Notes under the pieces: generated by a model | What the model was told of the DNA's origin: nothing | Databases searched by the model: none | What the model saw: only the letters and a program-made list of their open reading frames with translations | Part shown: one piece after another, positions 8,674 through 18,950 of the stretch | Numbering within the stretch: position 1 is the stretch's first letter | Layout: every line of letters starts with the position of its first letter | Origin: Alteromonas genovensis | GTDB lineage: Bacteria > Pseudomonadota > Gammaproteobacteria > Enterobacterales > Alteromonadaceae | Length of the DNA: 64,000 nt | Direction: 5' to 3' | NCBI RefSeq assembly: GCF_010500895.1 | Contig: NZ_JAAAWO010000002.1 | Coordinates: forward strand, 310,001 to 374,000 | Translations under genes and position numbers: made by a program

Positions 8674-10749
8674 TTACCAAATACGCACACGCTCATCTGG
8701 CGCTAGGTATAGGGCATCACCCGGTTTAACGTCAAAGGCTTCATACCATGCATCGTGGTTACGAGGTGCTTGTGCACGGAAGCGGCCCGGTGCGTGTGTA
8801 CCGGCACGAAGCTGGTTCAACATGCTTTGTTCAGTACGCTTTTCTTTCCAAACTTGAGCCCAAGCAAGGAAGAAACGCTGATCGCCTGTAAGACCATCAA
8901 TAACTGGCGCTTCTTCACCGTTAAGACTAAGTTTGTAAGCGTGGTAGGCCATTGCAAGACCACCTACATCACCAATGTTTTCACCCAGGCTGTTACGACC
9001 GTTTACGAAGTTGCCTTCAATGGGCTCGTACTTACTGTATTGAGCTGCAAGGGCATCTGCTTTTTCTTCGAACGCCGCGCGATCTTCGTCTGTCCACCAG
9101 TTAGTTTGAATCCCCATGGCATCAGACTTCGAGCCTTGGTCATCAAAACCGTGTCCCATTTCATGACCGATAACAGCACCTATTGCACCGTAGTTAACGG
9201 CTGCATCTGCATTTGGGTCGAAAAATGGTGGTTGAAGAATTGCAGCAGGGAATACAATTTCGTTGAATGAGCTGTTGTAATAAGCATTTACTCGCTGTGG
9301 TGTCATACCCCAACGCTCACGATCGGTCTTCTTAAGCTCACGCTCTACCGATTCAGCATGGAAGAATTCACGTAAGTTGCGAACGTTACCAATAAGGTCG
9401 TTATCACTAATAGTTACGCCGTCAAACGACTGCCACTCATCTGGGTAACCAATTTTAGGACGAAATGCCATTAGCTTCTCTTTGGCATTAACCTTGGTTT
9501 CTTCACCCATCCATTCAAGGGTATCTATACGCTCGCTTAACGCAGCACGTAGGTTCTCCACTAGCTCTGCCATTTGTGTTTTTGAGCTTTCAGGAAAATA
9601 CTCGTCTACGTAAATCTTGCCAATTGCAAAACCAAGAGACTGAGTACCCGACATTTGACTTAACGCACGCTTCCAACGAGGGCGCGGCTCTTGTTGACCA
9701 TTAAGCGTACGACCGTAAAAGTCGAAATTGGCCATGTATACATCTTCGGCAAGCATGCCCGCATTGTTAGAAATCGTGTGATATTTCAAATAAGATTTCC
9801 AGTCGTTCAGGTCAACTTGGTTTATCAGTTTAATCACATCTTTTACAGGCTGAGGCTGAGTGATGTTGAGCTCTGGTACCTTATAACCTGACTGTGCGAA
9901 ATAAACATCCCAATCGAAACCCGGATAGGCATCAGTGAGCTTACTGCGCTCAATTTGGTTAAGGGTCAGGTCACGGTTACGGCGTTTTTCGCGAGGCCAC
10001 TGAACTTCAGCTAGCTGAGTTTCTAGCGCCATAATATTCGCTGCTTTTGTGCCTGCGTCTTCTACGCCAGCTAAGGTAAGCATCTCTTCAATGTGGGCTA
10101 CATAGGCTTCGCGAATTTTTACAAAGCGCTCACTATCGCTTAGGTAGTAGTCGCGATCGGGAAGACCAATACCACCAACACCCACGCTTAGCTGGTATTC
10201 ATTCGGGTCAAGACGGTTGTACCACATACCGCCACCAATAGGCGTACTGTAACCGTATAGCCAGCTTTTACCGAAGGCTGCGGTGAGGTCTTTCGTGTTT
10301 TCTATACTATCAATGTCGTTTAGAACATCACTAATAGGAGATAGGCCTTTTTCATTGATGGTCTCTGTGTCCATAAAGGCAACGTAGAAATCTCTAACTA
10401 ACTTTTCATCAGCGTTAAGTGTTTCCTTTTCTGTTAGACCATCGATAATGCTTTTTACCTGTTCTTCGCTGCGTTCAGCTAAGCCGGTAAATGCGCCATA
10501 GCGCGTTTTATCTGCAGGAAGTTCATAGTTGTCGTACCAAGTGCCACTGGCATACATAAAGAAGTCGTCACCTGGCTTAACCGCTTCATTTCGAGCAGAA
10601 AGATCGACACCAAACGAGCCAAGTTCCGCCTCGGCTTTTGCTTCAGCAGGCTCTGCTTTGGTCATTTGTTCTTTGGCTTGCTCTGGTTGAGAGCAACCAG
10701 CCAGGCCAAGTGATGCCGCAATCGCTACGGCAAGGAGTTTATATTTCAT
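8674..10749 (-). CDS. M13 family (neprilysin/PepO-like) zinc metallopeptidase, lipoprotein
   Basis: A 691-residue protein. I take the ATG at 10749, which has GAGAAA upstream and opens directly into a lipoprotein signal (MKYKLLAVAIAASLGLAGC); earlier in-frame starts would prepend a hydrophilic tail. The lipobox Cys is followed by a Glu/Ala/Lys-rich linker and the M13 fold. Zinc site: HEMGH at residues 529-533 and GENIGD with the third ligand near Glu590. NAYYNS and the C-terminal VRIW also fit M13. It should hydrolyse oligopeptides in the periplasm, anchored to a membrane. It follows the DUF482 gene by 19 bases and may be cotranscribed with it. Confidence 0.92.
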   Translation of the reverse strand: MKYKLLAVAIAASLGLAGCSQPEQAKEQMTKAEPAEAKAEAELGSFGVDLSARNEAVKPGDDFFMYASGTWYDNYELPADKTRYGAFTGLAERSEEQVKSIIDGLTEKETLNADEKLVRDFYVAFMDTETINEKGLSPISDVLNDIDSIENTKDLTAAFGKSWLYGYSTPIGGGMWYNRLDPNEYQLSVGVGGIGLPDRDYYLSDSERFVKIREAYVAHIEEMLTLAGVEDAGTKAANIMALETQLAEVQWPREKRRNRDLTLNQIERSKLTDAYPGFDWDVYFAQSGYKVPELNITQPQPVKDVIKLINQVDLNDWKSYLKYHTISNNAGMLAEDVYMANFDFYGRTLNGQQEPRPRWKRALSQMSGTQSLGFAIGKIYVDEYFPESSKTQMAELVENLRAALSERIDTLEWMGEETKVNAKEKLMAFRPKIGYPDEWQSFDGVTISDNDLIGNVRNLREFFHAESVERELKKTDRERWGMTPQRVNAYYNSSFNEIVFPAAILQPPFFDPNADAAVNYGAIGAVIGHEMGHGFDDQGSKSDAMGIQTNWWTDEDRAAFEEKADALAAQYSKYEPIEGNFVNGRNSLGENIGDVGGLAMAYHAYKLSLNGEEAPVIDGLTGDQRFFLAWAQVWKEKRTEQSMLNQLRAGTHAPGRFRAQAPRNHDAWYEAFDVKPGDALYLAPDERVRIW

Positions 10750-10768
10750 ATGGTTTCTCATTTTAGTT

Positions 10769-11977
10769 TTATGTGTCGTCGTTAGGATGAATGACACTTT
10801 TAGTTTTTAAAGTAGGCACAAATTCCTGATTAAAAGGTAAAGCATTCTGTGCCTGATTAAAATAGTGGGCGATATGTTCGTTTTCTTGCTGTAAAAAATT
10901 TGCGACAGCATCGTGGAAAGCCGGCTCAAACAGCTGGTGTTTGGACTGACAGTAAATAGGCTCAAACCCTCGCAATATTTTATGTTCGCCTTGGGTGCCT
11001 GGGTTGAAATGAGTGAGCTTATTGTTTATCGCAAACGCGATACCTTCGAAATAACAGCATGCAAAATGCAGGCTATCGATATCTTTGAGTGCTCCCCAAT
11101 AACGTCCATAAAGGCCAGATTCGTCGTGAAAAAATAAAGCGCTAGCCACCGGATTTCCGTGCTCAATTGCTGTAACAATAAGCAGGCGTTCACTCATAGT
11201 TGACACAAGCGTTTCAAAAAAGGCGGTATTGAGGTAGCCAAGGTGGCCACTGCGCTTTAAGTAGGTAGATTGATAGCACTTAACGAAGAAGGCGAGTCTT
11301 TCTGGGGTAATGTCGCTTCCGCTGTAGTGTGAGAATTGGATGCCGTTTTCAGTCAGTTTTTTTCGTGTTTTGCTTATTGATTTACGCTTTCTCGAGGTGA
11401 GGGCATTCAAAAAATCATCAAAGTGCGTGTAACCATAGTTGTGCCACTGAAATTGCACACTGTGGCGAGTTAAATAATGGTGTTCTTTAGTTAGCAAGTT
11501 GTTTTCGCTGTCTGAAACGAATAACCAGTGTAGTGACGAGATATGCTCTTTGTATCTCGATTGGCACTGCGCGCTTAAGGTATCTGCAATTTGTGCTAAT
11601 AGAGCAGGGGAGCACGTTAGACCTTCTTTTATTAGTAACCGTTTGCCTGTTACCGGAGTGAAAGGTACGGCACTTATCCATTTTGGGTAGTAGTCAATGC
11701 CGTGTTGATGATAAGCATTTGCCCATGCGTGGTCGAATACGTACTCGCCATAGCTGTGTGTTTTAAGGTAGCCAGGTATCGCCATAACAATATGGCCGTC
11801 ATGCTCTACCGTTACATGAAACGGGCGCCATCCCGATTCTTCACCACAACACTTTGACGTTTCCAATGCATGCAAAAATTCAAATTGGAGAAATGGGCCT
11901 GCATTCTCAGCGAGAGAGTTCCATTGCGCTTTGGAGATACTTGCTATGCTGTCGTGTATTATTACTTGTTCATTCAT
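10769..11977 (-). CDS. FemAB-like / DUF482 (peptidogalycan biosynthesis) GNAT-fold protein
   Basis: A 402-residue cytosolic protein of the FemAB-like family formerly called DUF482. Recognisable segments are WNSLAENAGPFLQFEFLHALE near the N-terminus, VFDHAWANAYHQHGIDYYPKW, TSRKRKSISKTRKK in the middle, and HFACCYFEGIAFAI with FNPGTQGEHKILRGFEP near the C-terminus. Members have the GNAT fold and are thought to transfer acyl or aminoacyl groups, but the substrate is not established. The gene sits upstream of the M13 peptidase on the same strand. The ATG at 11977 has only a weak ribosome binding site. Confidence 0.85.
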   Translation of the reverse strand: MNEQVIIHDSIASISKAQWNSLAENAGPFLQFEFLHALETSKCCGEESGWRPFHVTVEHDGHIVMAIPGYLKTHSYGEYVFDHAWANAYHQHGIDYYPKWISAVPFTPVTGKRLLIKEGLTCSPALLAQIADTLSAQCQSRYKEHISSLHWLFVSDSENNLLTKEHHYLTRHSVQFQWHNYGYTHFDDFLNALTSRKRKSISKTRKKLTENGIQFSHYSGSDITPERLAFFVKCYQSTYLKRSGHLGYLNTAFFETLVSTMSERLLIVTAIEHGNPVASALFFHDESGLYGRYWGALKDIDSLHFACCYFEGIAFAINNKLTHFNPGTQGEHKILRGFEPIYCQSKHQLFEPAFHDAVANFLQQENEHIAHYFNQAQNALPFNQEFVPTLKTKSVIHPNDDT

Positions 11978-12167
11978 AATTTCATTTAAAGTATATCAAG
12001 CGCTAGTAATGCGACTCTTTTCTTATTAAGGCTAGACTGTCGTTGGTATAACGAAATAAAATACTGCTTCAAAATAGGTCAACGGGACCTAATCAAAACA
12101 CATCACCCATGCCGTAATTTTAGTATTTGAATATTTACGGAAAACAGTAACAAGTAGGGTCACAAAA

Positions 12168-12617
12168 ATGTCAGAGTTTGACCGAAAGATCATTATCGAC
12201 GCGATTACCCGCATGCTGGCACGACGAGAGCATAGCTACAGTGAAATAGTGCGTAAACTTACCCAAAAGGGCATTGAGAACGAAGCGCTGTTACCCATTT
12301 TAGATGCTTTTCGTGAAGCCGATATTCAAAGCGACGAGCGATTTGCTCAAAGCAGAGCGCGGGCCCTGTATTTAAAGGGCAAGGGCCCAAGAGTGATAAA
12401 GTTAGACCTGCAACAATACGGTGTTGATGAAGGGTACGTTCGACAGGCTTTCGAAGAAATTGAAGCGGATTGGTTTGAAAGCGCGAAAACGGCAAAAGTG
12501 AAAAAGTTTGGCGCATTTTTTGAGACAGACTTCACCTTACGTCAAAAACAAAAGCGCTTTTTACAATACCGAGGGTTTTACCAAGAGCATATTGATTATG
12601 CTGTAAGCAATGAGTGA
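12168..12617 (+). CDS. recX: Regulatory protein RecX
   Basis: A 149-residue RecX, which binds RecA filaments and limits recombination and SOS induction. Three-helix RecX repeats are visible: AITRMLARREHSYSEIVRKLTQKG, then DERFAQSRARALYLKGKGPRVIKLDLQQYGV, and KQKRFLQYRGFYQEHIDYAV at the end. recA usually lies directly upstream in gammaproteobacteria; here the upstream neighbours are the unrelated DUF482 and M13 genes on the opposite strand, so recX has its own promoter region. alaS follows, as is common. I see no clear LexA box in the upstream gap. Confidence 0.92.
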   Translation: MSEFDRKIIIDAITRMLARREHSYSEIVRKLTQKGIENEALLPILDAFREADIQSDERFAQSRARALYLKGKGPRVIKLDLQQYGVDEGYVRQAFEEIEADWFESAKTAKVKKFGAFFETDFTLRQKQKRFLQYRGFYQEHIDYAVSNE

Positions 12618-12976
12618 TCATACGGAAAGTAACATGTAAATGTACCTACAATTTTATTTTAGCTGCAGTTTTGGTGATGTTTAGTAAAAAATTGCCTACT
12701 ACATAGCCCCCTTAGGCTTAACAGAAAACCACTATTCGTGCTATTGTTTCGCAAAATTGTGCGAGCATAACGCCATGTGACGCGGATATCTCTTTGTTCA
12801 CTATTTTTACTCGACTTTTCACTTTGTTGTTTACGCACTTTTCCTTGCTATGAAATTGTTAGGCTATGTTGGGTTATGGAATTGTGAGCGATTTAAGCAA
12901 CTGAGTAAATTAAGCAACAATGTCGAGTAAGGGCTTCGCACCGTCTCATTAATGTATAAAGGAAGTTAGGTTTTCA
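12618..12976 (+). other. Gap between recX and alaS, no gene seen
   Basis: This 359-base stretch has no convincing coding frame. It presumably holds the alaS promoter and leader, ending in the ribosome binding site GGAAG (12961-12965), but I could not pick out a promoter with confidence. Confidence 0.5.
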
Positions 12977-15574
12977 ATGACAATATCAACTGCTGACTTA
13001 CGCAACAAGTTCAAAGATTATTTCAAAAGTCATGGCCATCACGCCGTCGCTAGCTCGTCACTGGTACCTGCAGATGATCCAACGCTTCTTTTTACTAACG
13101 CAGGTATGAATCAATTCAAAGACACCTTGCTAGGCGCAGATAAGCGCAGTTATTCTCGTGCAGTGTCTTCTCAGCGCTGTGTAAGAGCCGGTGGTAAACA
13201 CAACGATTTAGAGAACGTAGGTTACACCGCTCGTCACCACACATTCTTTGAAATGTTGGGTAACTTTAGTTTTGGCGATTACTTCAAAAAAGAAGCTATT
13301 GAATTTGCTTGGAATTTTTTAACCAAAGAAGTAGGCCTTCCTGCAGAGAAGCTATTAGTGACGGTTTACTCTGAAGATGATGAAGCCTTTGATATTTGGG
13401 AAAATCACATTGGCGTTCCGAAAGAGAAAATCATTCGCATAAGTACCTCTGATAACTTCTGGTCGATGGGTGATACAGGGCCTTGCGGTCCATGTTCTGA
13501 AATATTTTATGATCATGGTGCACATATCTGGGGCGGTCCTCCTGGCACGCCAGAGGAAGACGGCGATCGTTTCATTGAAATATGGAACCTAGTATTCATG
13601 CAGTACAACAAGCAGGCTGATGGCAGCATGGAGCCCCTACCTGCACCCTCTATCGATACCGGTATGGGACTTGAGCGTATTTCTGCCATTTTACAAAACG
13701 TGCACAGCAACTACGAAATCGATTTATTTCAAAATCTTATTAAGTCAGCGGCGTCAATTGTTGGTACCGATGATTTAGAGAATAAGTCGTTGCGAGTGAT
13801 TGCTGACCATATTCGTTCGTGCAGCTTTTTAATTTGTGATGGTGTTATGCCATCTAACGAAGGTCGCGGCTATGTACTTCGCCGTATTATCCGCCGTGCC
13901 GTTCGCCATGGCTATAAGCTAGGTGCTGATGATATTTTCTTCTACAAGCTAGTAGCTTCATTGGCTACTGAGATGGGCGAAGCGTACCCAGAGCTCGTTG
14001 ACCAAAAGCCAGTAGTAGAAAAAGTACTTCGCGTGGAAGAAGAGCAGTTTAGTAAGACACTTGCCCGCGGAATGGCAATGCTTAACGAGACCCTTGAAAC
14101 ATTAGAGGGCGATACTATTCCAGGCGATGTTGTGTTCAAGCTTTACGACACCTATGGATTCCCTATTGACTTGACCAACGACGTAGCAAGAGAGCACGAG
14201 CTTAAAATTGACGAGGAAGGCTTTGAGTCTGCTATGCAGCAGCAGAGAGCAAGGGCGCAACAAGCGAGTAATTTTGGTACCGACTACAATAATAGATTGG
14301 TGGTTGAACAGGAAACTGCCTTTACGGGTTATACCGACGTTGACGGCAGTGCAACGGTTGTTGAGCTAATTGCTAACAATGAATTCGTCGCCACTTTAGA
14401 AGATGGCCAAGAAGGTGTTGTGGTGCTAAACAGCACGCCGTTTTATGCGGAAAGCGGTGGTCAATCTGGTGACAAAGGCATACTAAGCGTAGCCGGTGGT
14501 GAGTTCGTTGTATCAGACACTCAAAAGATGGGTAAAGCATTTGCTCATAGAGGTGTTGCTAAAGGTACAGTGAAAAAAGGTGATACAGCTACCGCATCTA
14601 TTGACGTAGCCAACCGAGAAGCAATTAAAAAGAACCACAGTGCAACTCACTTATTGCATGCTGCTCTTCGCGAGATATTGGGCGAGCACGTAACGCAAAA
14701 GGGCTCACTGGTTGAGGCTCCTCGCTTGCGCTTTGACTTCTCTCACTTTGAAGCCGTGACGTCAGAGCAAATTGTGCAAATAGAGCGTCGAGTTAATGAA
14801 CAAATCAGAGAAAACCATGTCCTATCTACAGAGCTAATGGAGCTTGAAGACGCTAAAGCGTCAGGCGCGATGGCGTTGTTCGGCGAAAAGTACGACGAAA
14901 AAGTACGCGTTGTAAAAATGGGGCCGTTTTCTGTAGAGCTTTGCGGCGGTACTCACGTTACTAGAACTGGTGACATCGGTTTGCTTAAAATTACCAGCGA
15001 AGCCGGCATTGCTTCAGGCGTACGTCGTTTAGAAGCAGTAACAGGCGAAGAGGCCTTAAATGTAATGCAGAGCCAGCAGGCAACACTTGCGTCGCTATCG
15101 GCAATGTTGAAAACAGACAGCGCCAATGTGCTAGACAGGGTAGCAACATTACAAAATCATACTAAAGAGTTAGAAAAAGCACTCACTGCGGCCAAACAAA
15201 AACTGGCAAGTCAGCAAGGTGCTGATATGCTTAGTAATACGGTAGAGATAAATGGCGTAAAAGTGCTAGTCGCCAATTTAGAAGGTGTGGAAGCTAAGTC
15301 ATTGCGTTCAATGATGGATGATATAAAGAACCGAATCGGCGAAGGCATCGTAGTATTAGGTGTAGCAAACAATTCAAAAGTTAATCTTATTGTTGGTGTT
15401 ACCAAAAACCTTACTAGTCAGGTAAAAGCCGGCGAATTGGTGAATTTCATCGCCTCGCAAGTTGGCGGCAAAGGTGGCGGTAGACCTGACATGGCTCAGG
15501 CAGGTGGCGACAAACCTGAAAATCTCAATCAGGCGTTAGATTCGGTTAACGCTTGGTTACAAGATAAGCTATAA
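12977..15574 (+). CDS. alaS: Alanyl-tRNA synthetase
   Basis: An 865-residue cytosolic enzyme that charges tRNA-Ala, of normal length for the bacterial family. Domains in order: class II catalytic core ([42 protein letters not shown]), tRNA-binding domain, an editing domain with the zinc and hydrolytic motifs [11 protein letters not shown] and [12 protein letters not shown], and the C-Ala domain with [15 protein letters not shown]. It starts with ATG after GGAAG. csrA follows 132 bases downstream; in many relatives an aspartokinase gene lies between alaS and csrA, and it is absent here. Confidence 0.97.
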   Translation: MTISTADLRNKFKDYFKSHGHHAVASSSLVPADDPTLLFTNAGMNQFKDTLLGADKRSYSRAVSSQRCVRAGGKHNDLENVGYTARHHTFFEMLGNFSFGDYFKKEAIEFAWNFLTKEVGLPAEKLLVTVYSEDDEAFDIWENHIGVPKEKIIRISTSDNFWSMGDTGPCGPCSEIFYDHGAHIWGGPPGTPEEDGDRFIEIWNLVFMQYNKQADGSMEPLPAPSIDTGMGLERISAILQNVHSNYEIDLFQNLIKSAASIVGTDDLENKSLRVIADHIRSCSFLICDGVMPSNEGRGYVLRRIIRRAVRHGYKLGADDIFFYKLVASLATEMGEAYPELVDQKPVVEKVLRVEEEQFSKTLARGMAMLNETLETLEGDTIPGDVVFKLYDTYGFPIDLTNDVAREHELKIDEEGFESAMQQQRARAQQASNFGTDYNNRLVVEQETAFTGYTDVDGSATVVELIANNEFVATLEDGQEGVVVLNSTPFYAESGGQSGDKGILSVAGGEFVVSDTQKMGKAFAHRGVAKGTVKKGDTATASIDVANREAIKKNHSATHLLHAALREILGEHVTQKGSLVEAPRLRFDFSHFEAVTSEQIVQIERRVNEQIRENHVLSTELMELEDAKASGAMALFGEKYDEKVRVVKMGPFSVELCGGTHVTRTGDIGLLKITSEAGIASGVRRLEAVTGEEALNVMQSQQATLASLSAMLKTDSANVLDRVATLQNHTKELEKALTAAKQKLASQQGADMLSNTVEINGVKVLVANLEGVEAKSLRSMMDDIKNRIGEGIVVLGVANNSKVNLIVGVTKNLTSQVKAGELVNFIASQVGGKGGGRPDMAQAGGDKPENLNQALDSVNAWLQDKL

Positions 15575-15665
15575 TGATAACCGCATATAACAGTGAGTTT
15601 TTGAAGTGACACAGAAACAAGGAATCACTGCGCTTCCGCTGGGTCGTGCCGGCGAGTTAGCAAAC

Positions 15666-15671
15666 TATAAT
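15666..15671 (+). promoter_or_regulatory. Candidate -10 element of csrA
   Basis: A perfect TATAAT lies 36 bases before the csrA start, with no good -35 at standard spacing. Three GGA motifs follow (15672, 15690, 15696), the last within the Shine-Dalgarno sequence AGGAG. CsrA binds GGA-containing leaders, so autoregulation is possible. Confidence 0.4.
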
Positions 15672-15706
15672 GGAAACGTTAAATATAAAGGAACAGGAGC
15701 AAGCGA

Positions 15707-15898
15707 ATGCTTATTTTGACTCGTCGAGTTGGTGAAACGCTTATGGTTGGTGACGATGTTACTGTTACTGTGTTAGGCGTCAAAGGGAATCAGGTACGAA
15801 TAGGTGTTAATGCACCGAAAGAAGTTTCTGTGCACCGTGAAGAAATATACATGCGTATTCAGGCAGAAAAAGGCGGACAGCCGGACTCTGCAGAATAA
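15707..15898 (+). CDS. csrA: Carbon storage regulator CsrA
   Basis: A 63-residue RNA-binding dimer that controls translation and stability of mRNAs at GGA motifs. The sequence [16 protein letters not shown], then [24 protein letters not shown], is essentially the conserved CsrA core, including the RNA-contacting residues Leu4 and Arg44. The start has AGGAG seven bases upstream. It lies between alaS and the tRNA operon, an order shared by many gammaproteobacteria. A terminator follows directly. Confidence 0.98.
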   Translation: MLILTRRVGETLMVGDDVTVTVLGVKGNQVRIGVNAPKEVSVHREEIYMRIQAEKGGQPDSAE

Positions 15899-15920
15899 AC
15901 GTTAATATAGCTTCATTGGG

Positions 15921-15948
15921 AAAGGTCGGCGCACGCCGGCCTTTTTTG
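15921..15948 (+). terminator. Rho-independent terminator after csrA
   Basis: AAGGTCGGC (15922-15930) pairs with GCCGGCCTT (15935-15943), with one T:G pair and a GCAC loop, followed by a run of T. Confidence 0.88.
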
Positions 15949-16110
15949 TTTCTATATTTAAAAAAATGGTACTAGCCCAAATTTTCCCGGCAATGATTGA
16001 TTGACGAGGTATCAGTAGGCGAGGGTCGTGTGATTGGTATATAATTAACGTGTTTTTTAAACGAATCGTTTAAAATGACAGCGGACGAACACTTTCTTCC
16101 TAAAAAAGGT

Positions 16111-16138
16111 TTGACTCAGGCCAATGAATCCGTAAAAT
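16111..16138 (+). promoter_or_regulatory. Promoter of the tRNA-Ser/Arg/Arg operon
   Basis: TTGACT (16111-16116) and TAAAAT (16133-16138) are separated by 16 bases, 16 bases before the mature tRNA-Ser. The region after the -10 is GC-rich (GCATCCCGC), as at stringently controlled stable-RNA promoters. Confidence 0.75.
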
Positions 16139-16153
16139 GCATCCCGCACTCAA

Positions 16154-16245
<92 letters not shown>

Positions 16246-16282
16246 ATTCGTTGATAGTGGCGGTCGACAAAAAGTTTATTGC

Positions 16283-16359
16283 GCGTGTGTAGCTCAGCTG
16301 GATAGAGTACCTGGCTACGAACCAGGCGGTCGGAGGTTCGAATCCTTCCACACGCGCCA
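16283..16359 (+). tRNA. tRNA-Arg (ACG anticodon), copy 1
   Basis: A 77-base tRNA with encoded CCA. The acceptor GCGTGTG pairs with CACACGC, followed by discriminator G. The D arm TAGCTCAGCTGGATAGAG and T arm GGAGGTTCGAATCC are standard. The anticodon loop CTACGAA gives ACG, normally modified to ICG, reading CGU, CGC and CGA. Confidence 0.96.
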
Positions 16360-16412
16360 CTTATTTTGAAGCGTCACCTTTTGATGTAAAAATCGAAAGT
16401 AAAACAGTTTAC

Positions 16413-16489
16413 GCGTGTGTAGCTCAGCTGGATAGAGTACCTGGCTACGAACCAGGCGGTCGGAGGTTCGAATCCTTCCACACGCGCCA
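16413..16489 (+). tRNA. tRNA-Arg (ACG anticodon), copy 2
   Basis: Identical in sequence to the copy at 16283-16359, separated from it by 53 unrelated bases. The two are evidently transcribed together with tRNA-Ser and end at the terminator that follows. Confidence 0.96.
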
Positions 16490-16497
16490 TATAAGAA

Positions 16498-16525
16498 AGC
16501 CCACCTCATTGAGGTGGGTTTTTTT
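16498..16525 (+). terminator. Terminator of the tRNA operon
   Basis: CCCACCTC (16500-16507) and GAGGTGGG (16511-16518) form a perfect eight-base-pair stem with an ATT loop, followed by seven T residues. Confidence 0.92.
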
Positions 16526-16707
16526 ATGCCTGCCTCAAAGTGCCTCACGCTACACACTTCTACACGACGAGCACAAATCCACTCTTTTTGCATATTCTCT
16601 TGTTAAAGATTGTGAACCTTTGTACGTGCTAAAAGCATGTTCAAATATCGACAGTTTTCATCTTTATGGCATTTATCACATTGCGTTGTTGAGTTTTAAC
16701 AAACCCC

Positions 16708-16725
16708 ATGATAGTTATTTATCAT
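16708..16725. promoter_or_regulatory. Inverted repeat in front of oadG
   Basis: ATGATA and TATCAT flank a six-base spacer, 23 bases before the oadG start. The dyad lies where RNA polymerase would bind or start, so it may be an operator for the oxaloacetate decarboxylase operon. No regulator gene adjoins it. Confidence 0.3.
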
Positions 16726-16748
16726 AGATTTTATTAAAGCGAGTTCAC

Positions 16749-17018
16749 ATGGACACTGATTCAGTCACTAGCCTGCTAATGGAAGCGGCTTCACTTATGC
16801 TAATAGGTATGCTGTTTGTATTTTCCTTTCTTGGTTTACTTATCCTAGGGATCCATCTTATTGCGCGCTTTTGTAAAGCATTCCCCGGGGAGGATGACTC
16901 AGAGTCAGTTTCTACCAGTAGACCCAAGCATTCAGCGCAGCCAGGTATTGATGGCAATATCATCGCCGCCATTTCCGCAGCTGTTCATACTCACCGTCAA
17001 TCTAACAAAAACATATAG
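16749..17018 (+). CDS. oadG: Oxaloacetate decarboxylase gamma subunit
   Basis: An 89-residue small membrane subunit of the sodium-pumping oxaloacetate decarboxylase. There is one N-terminal membrane segment (LMLIGMLFVFSFLGLLILGIHL, from about residue 16) and a hydrophilic tail ending in the IAAISAAVHTHRQ motif typical of OadG; the tail helps to hold the complex and binds zinc in known enzymes. The call is strengthened by position: it is directly followed by oadA (15 bases) and oadB, in the usual order gamma-alpha-beta. Confidence 0.92.
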   Translation: MDTDSVTSLLMEAASLMLIGMLFVFSFLGLLILGIHLIARFCKAFPGEDDSESVSTSRPKHSAQPGIDGNIIAAISAAVHTHRQSNKNI

Positions 17019-17033
17019 CCTCAAGGAACTACC

Positions 17034-18947
17034 ATGACAAAGCCACTTGCGCTTACCGAGCTTGTTTTACGTGATGCACATCAATCTTTGCTCGCCACTC
17101 GGATGCGAATTGAAGATATGCTGCCTATTGCTGAGAAATTAGATAGCGCTGGGTTTTGGTCTGTAGAGTCTTGGGGAGGCGCAACCTTTGACGCCTGCAT
17201 TCGCTACTTAGGAGAAGATCCCTGGGAGCGTATTAGAAAACTGAAAAAGGCGATGCCAAATACCCGGCAACAAATGTTGTTACGCGGGCAGAATTTGCTC
17301 GGCTATCGTCACTACGCCGACGATGTAGTGACGCGGTTTGTCGAGCGGGCTCACGAAAGCGGTGTGGACGTATTTAGAATATTCGATGCGATGAACGATA
17401 TTCGCAATTTAAAAACAGCCATTAAAGCTACTATTGATAGCGGAGCTCACGCGCAGGGGACTATTTCATATACGGTGAGCCCTGTACACGGACTAGAAAC
17501 ATGGCTAGAGATGGCCAAGCAGTTAGAAGATCTTGGCGTTCACTCTATTTGTATTAAGGACATGGCAGGACTGCTTAAACCTTACGAGTGCGAGGCATTG
17601 ATCTCAGGGCTTAAAGAGACAGTGAATGTTCCTATTGCAATGCAGTGTCATGCAACAACAGGGTTAAGCACGGCCACATATCAAAAGGCTATTGATGCAG
17701 GTATCGATATGCTGGATACCGCCATTTCCTCTATGAGCATGACATATGGTCATACAGCCACTGAGACAATGGTATCCATTGTCGAAGGTACCAAGCGAGA
17801 TACGGGAATATCACTTCCACATTTAGAAGAGATCGCCAGTTACTTTCGCGAGGTCAGAAAAAAATACAGTCAATTTGAAGGCAGCTTGAAAGGTGTGGAT
17901 GCGCGCATCCTTCTTGCTCAAGTGCCAGGTGGAATGCTCACCAACATGGAAAGCCAGCTAAAAGAGCAGGGTGCAGAAGACAAATTTGAAGAAGTATTAA
18001 AAGAAATTCCGCGGGTTCGTGAAGACCTCGGTTACATACCGCTAGTAACACCTACGTCTCAAATAGTAGGCACCCAATCTGTATTGAACGTACTCACGGG
18101 AGAGCGTTACAAAAGCATTACGAAAGAAACAGCAGGAGTTTTAAAAGGTGAATATGGTGCAACTGCAGCGCCGGTGAATAGCGAGTTACAAGCCCGGGTG
18201 CTAGACGGAGCAGAGCCAATAACATGTCGTCCTGCTGATAACATTTCACCTGAACTTACTAAACTTGAAAAAGAATTAGATGAACTTGCTGACAAAAAGA
18301 ACATTGCTCTGTGTGAAAGCAAAATTGATGACGTGTTGACCTATGCACTCTTTCCTCAAATCGGTCTTAAGTTTCTTACCAATCGAGGGAACCTTGATGC
18401 ATTTGAGGCTGCGCCGACGCTCGATGAGAATTCAAAGGACAATACCAAGGACAATACTAAGATCTCATCTTCTACTAAGGGCGCTGTCCAAGAAGGCCAA
18501 ACCCAGCAGGTGACGTCTCCTCAAGCTAATACACAGGCAAATGCAGCCGCGTATGACGTTAACGTTGATGGAAAGCTTTATCACGTAGAGGTAGCTCCAT
18601 CGGGCGCATTAAGCAAAGTCTCTGAGGTAAACGGCAACTCTGAGGTGAACAGCAATACTGCAGCTAGTGCTGCTACGCCTGCAAATCAAAACCAAGCCTC
18701 GAGTCAAGCTGCATCAGCATCTCAAGCAAGCGCCGCGCAAATTATTGATGCCCCATTGGCCGGAAACGTATTTAAGGTTTTGGTGCGCAATGGCGATAGC
18801 GTAGCCGAAGGAGATGTGGTCATTATTTTGGAAGCCATGAAAATGGAAACAGAGATACGCTCAGCCTATACAGGCACAGTTAGCGATATTCTCGTTAGTG
18901 ATGGCGACGCTGTAAGCAGTGGGCAATCACTGATTTCGTTGGGGTAA
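17034..18947 (+). CDS. oadA: Oxaloacetate decarboxylase alpha subunit (biotin carboxyltransferase)
   Basis: A 637-residue peripheral subunit that moves the carboxyl group of oxaloacetate to biotin, giving pyruvate. The carboxyltransferase barrel occupies about residues 1-300 ([41 protein letters not shown] with metal and lysine residues, [10 protein letters not shown]). A conserved PYC-type region reaches about residue 460, then a Gln/Ala/Ser/Asn-rich linker, and the biotinyl domain with EAMKMETE, biotinylated at Lys603. Start ATG with AAGGAA upstream. It works with OadB and OadG at the membrane to pump sodium during decarboxylation. Confidence 0.95.
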   Translation: MTKPLALTELVLRDAHQSLLATRMRIEDMLPIAEKLDSAGFWSVESWGGATFDACIRYLGEDPWERIRKLKKAMPNTRQQMLLRGQNLLGYRHYADDVVTRFVERAHESGVDVFRIFDAMNDIRNLKTAIKATIDSGAHAQGTISYTVSPVHGLETWLEMAKQLEDLGVHSICIKDMAGLLKPYECEALISGLKETVNVPIAMQCHATTGLSTATYQKAIDAGIDMLDTAISSMSMTYGHTATETMVSIVEGTKRDTGISLPHLEEIASYFREVRKKYSQFEGSLKGVDARILLAQVPGGMLTNMESQLKEQGAEDKFEEVLKEIPRVREDLGYIPLVTPTSQIVGTQSVLNVLTGERYKSITKETAGVLKGEYGATAAPVNSELQARVLDGAEPITCRPADNISPELTKLEKELDELADKKNIALCESKIDDVLTYALFPQIGLKFLTNRGNLDAFEAAPTLDENSKDNTKDNTKISSSTKGAVQEGQTQQVTSPQANTQANAAAYDVNVDGKLYHVEVAPSGALSKVSEVNGNSEVNSNTAASAATPANQNQASSQAASASQASAAQIIDAPLAGNVFKVLVRNGDSVAEGDVVIILEAMKMETEIRSAYTGTVSDILVSDGDAVSSGQSLISLG

Positions 18948-18950
18948 TAC

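Noticed and set aside
8755-9270. A 171-codon plus-strand frame
   Set aside because: It lies antisense within the well-supported M13 peptidase gene and shows no family pattern.
16283-16489. The two tRNA-Arg copies as an attachment-site duplication around an element
   Set aside because: Only 53 bases lie between whole, identical tRNA genes and no integrase is near, so this is plain tRNA gene duplication.
16315-16593. A 92-codon frame on the minus strand containing GRIRTSDRLVRSQVLYPAEL
   Set aside because: It is the antisense of the two tRNA-Arg genes. This is a well-known false protein in databases.
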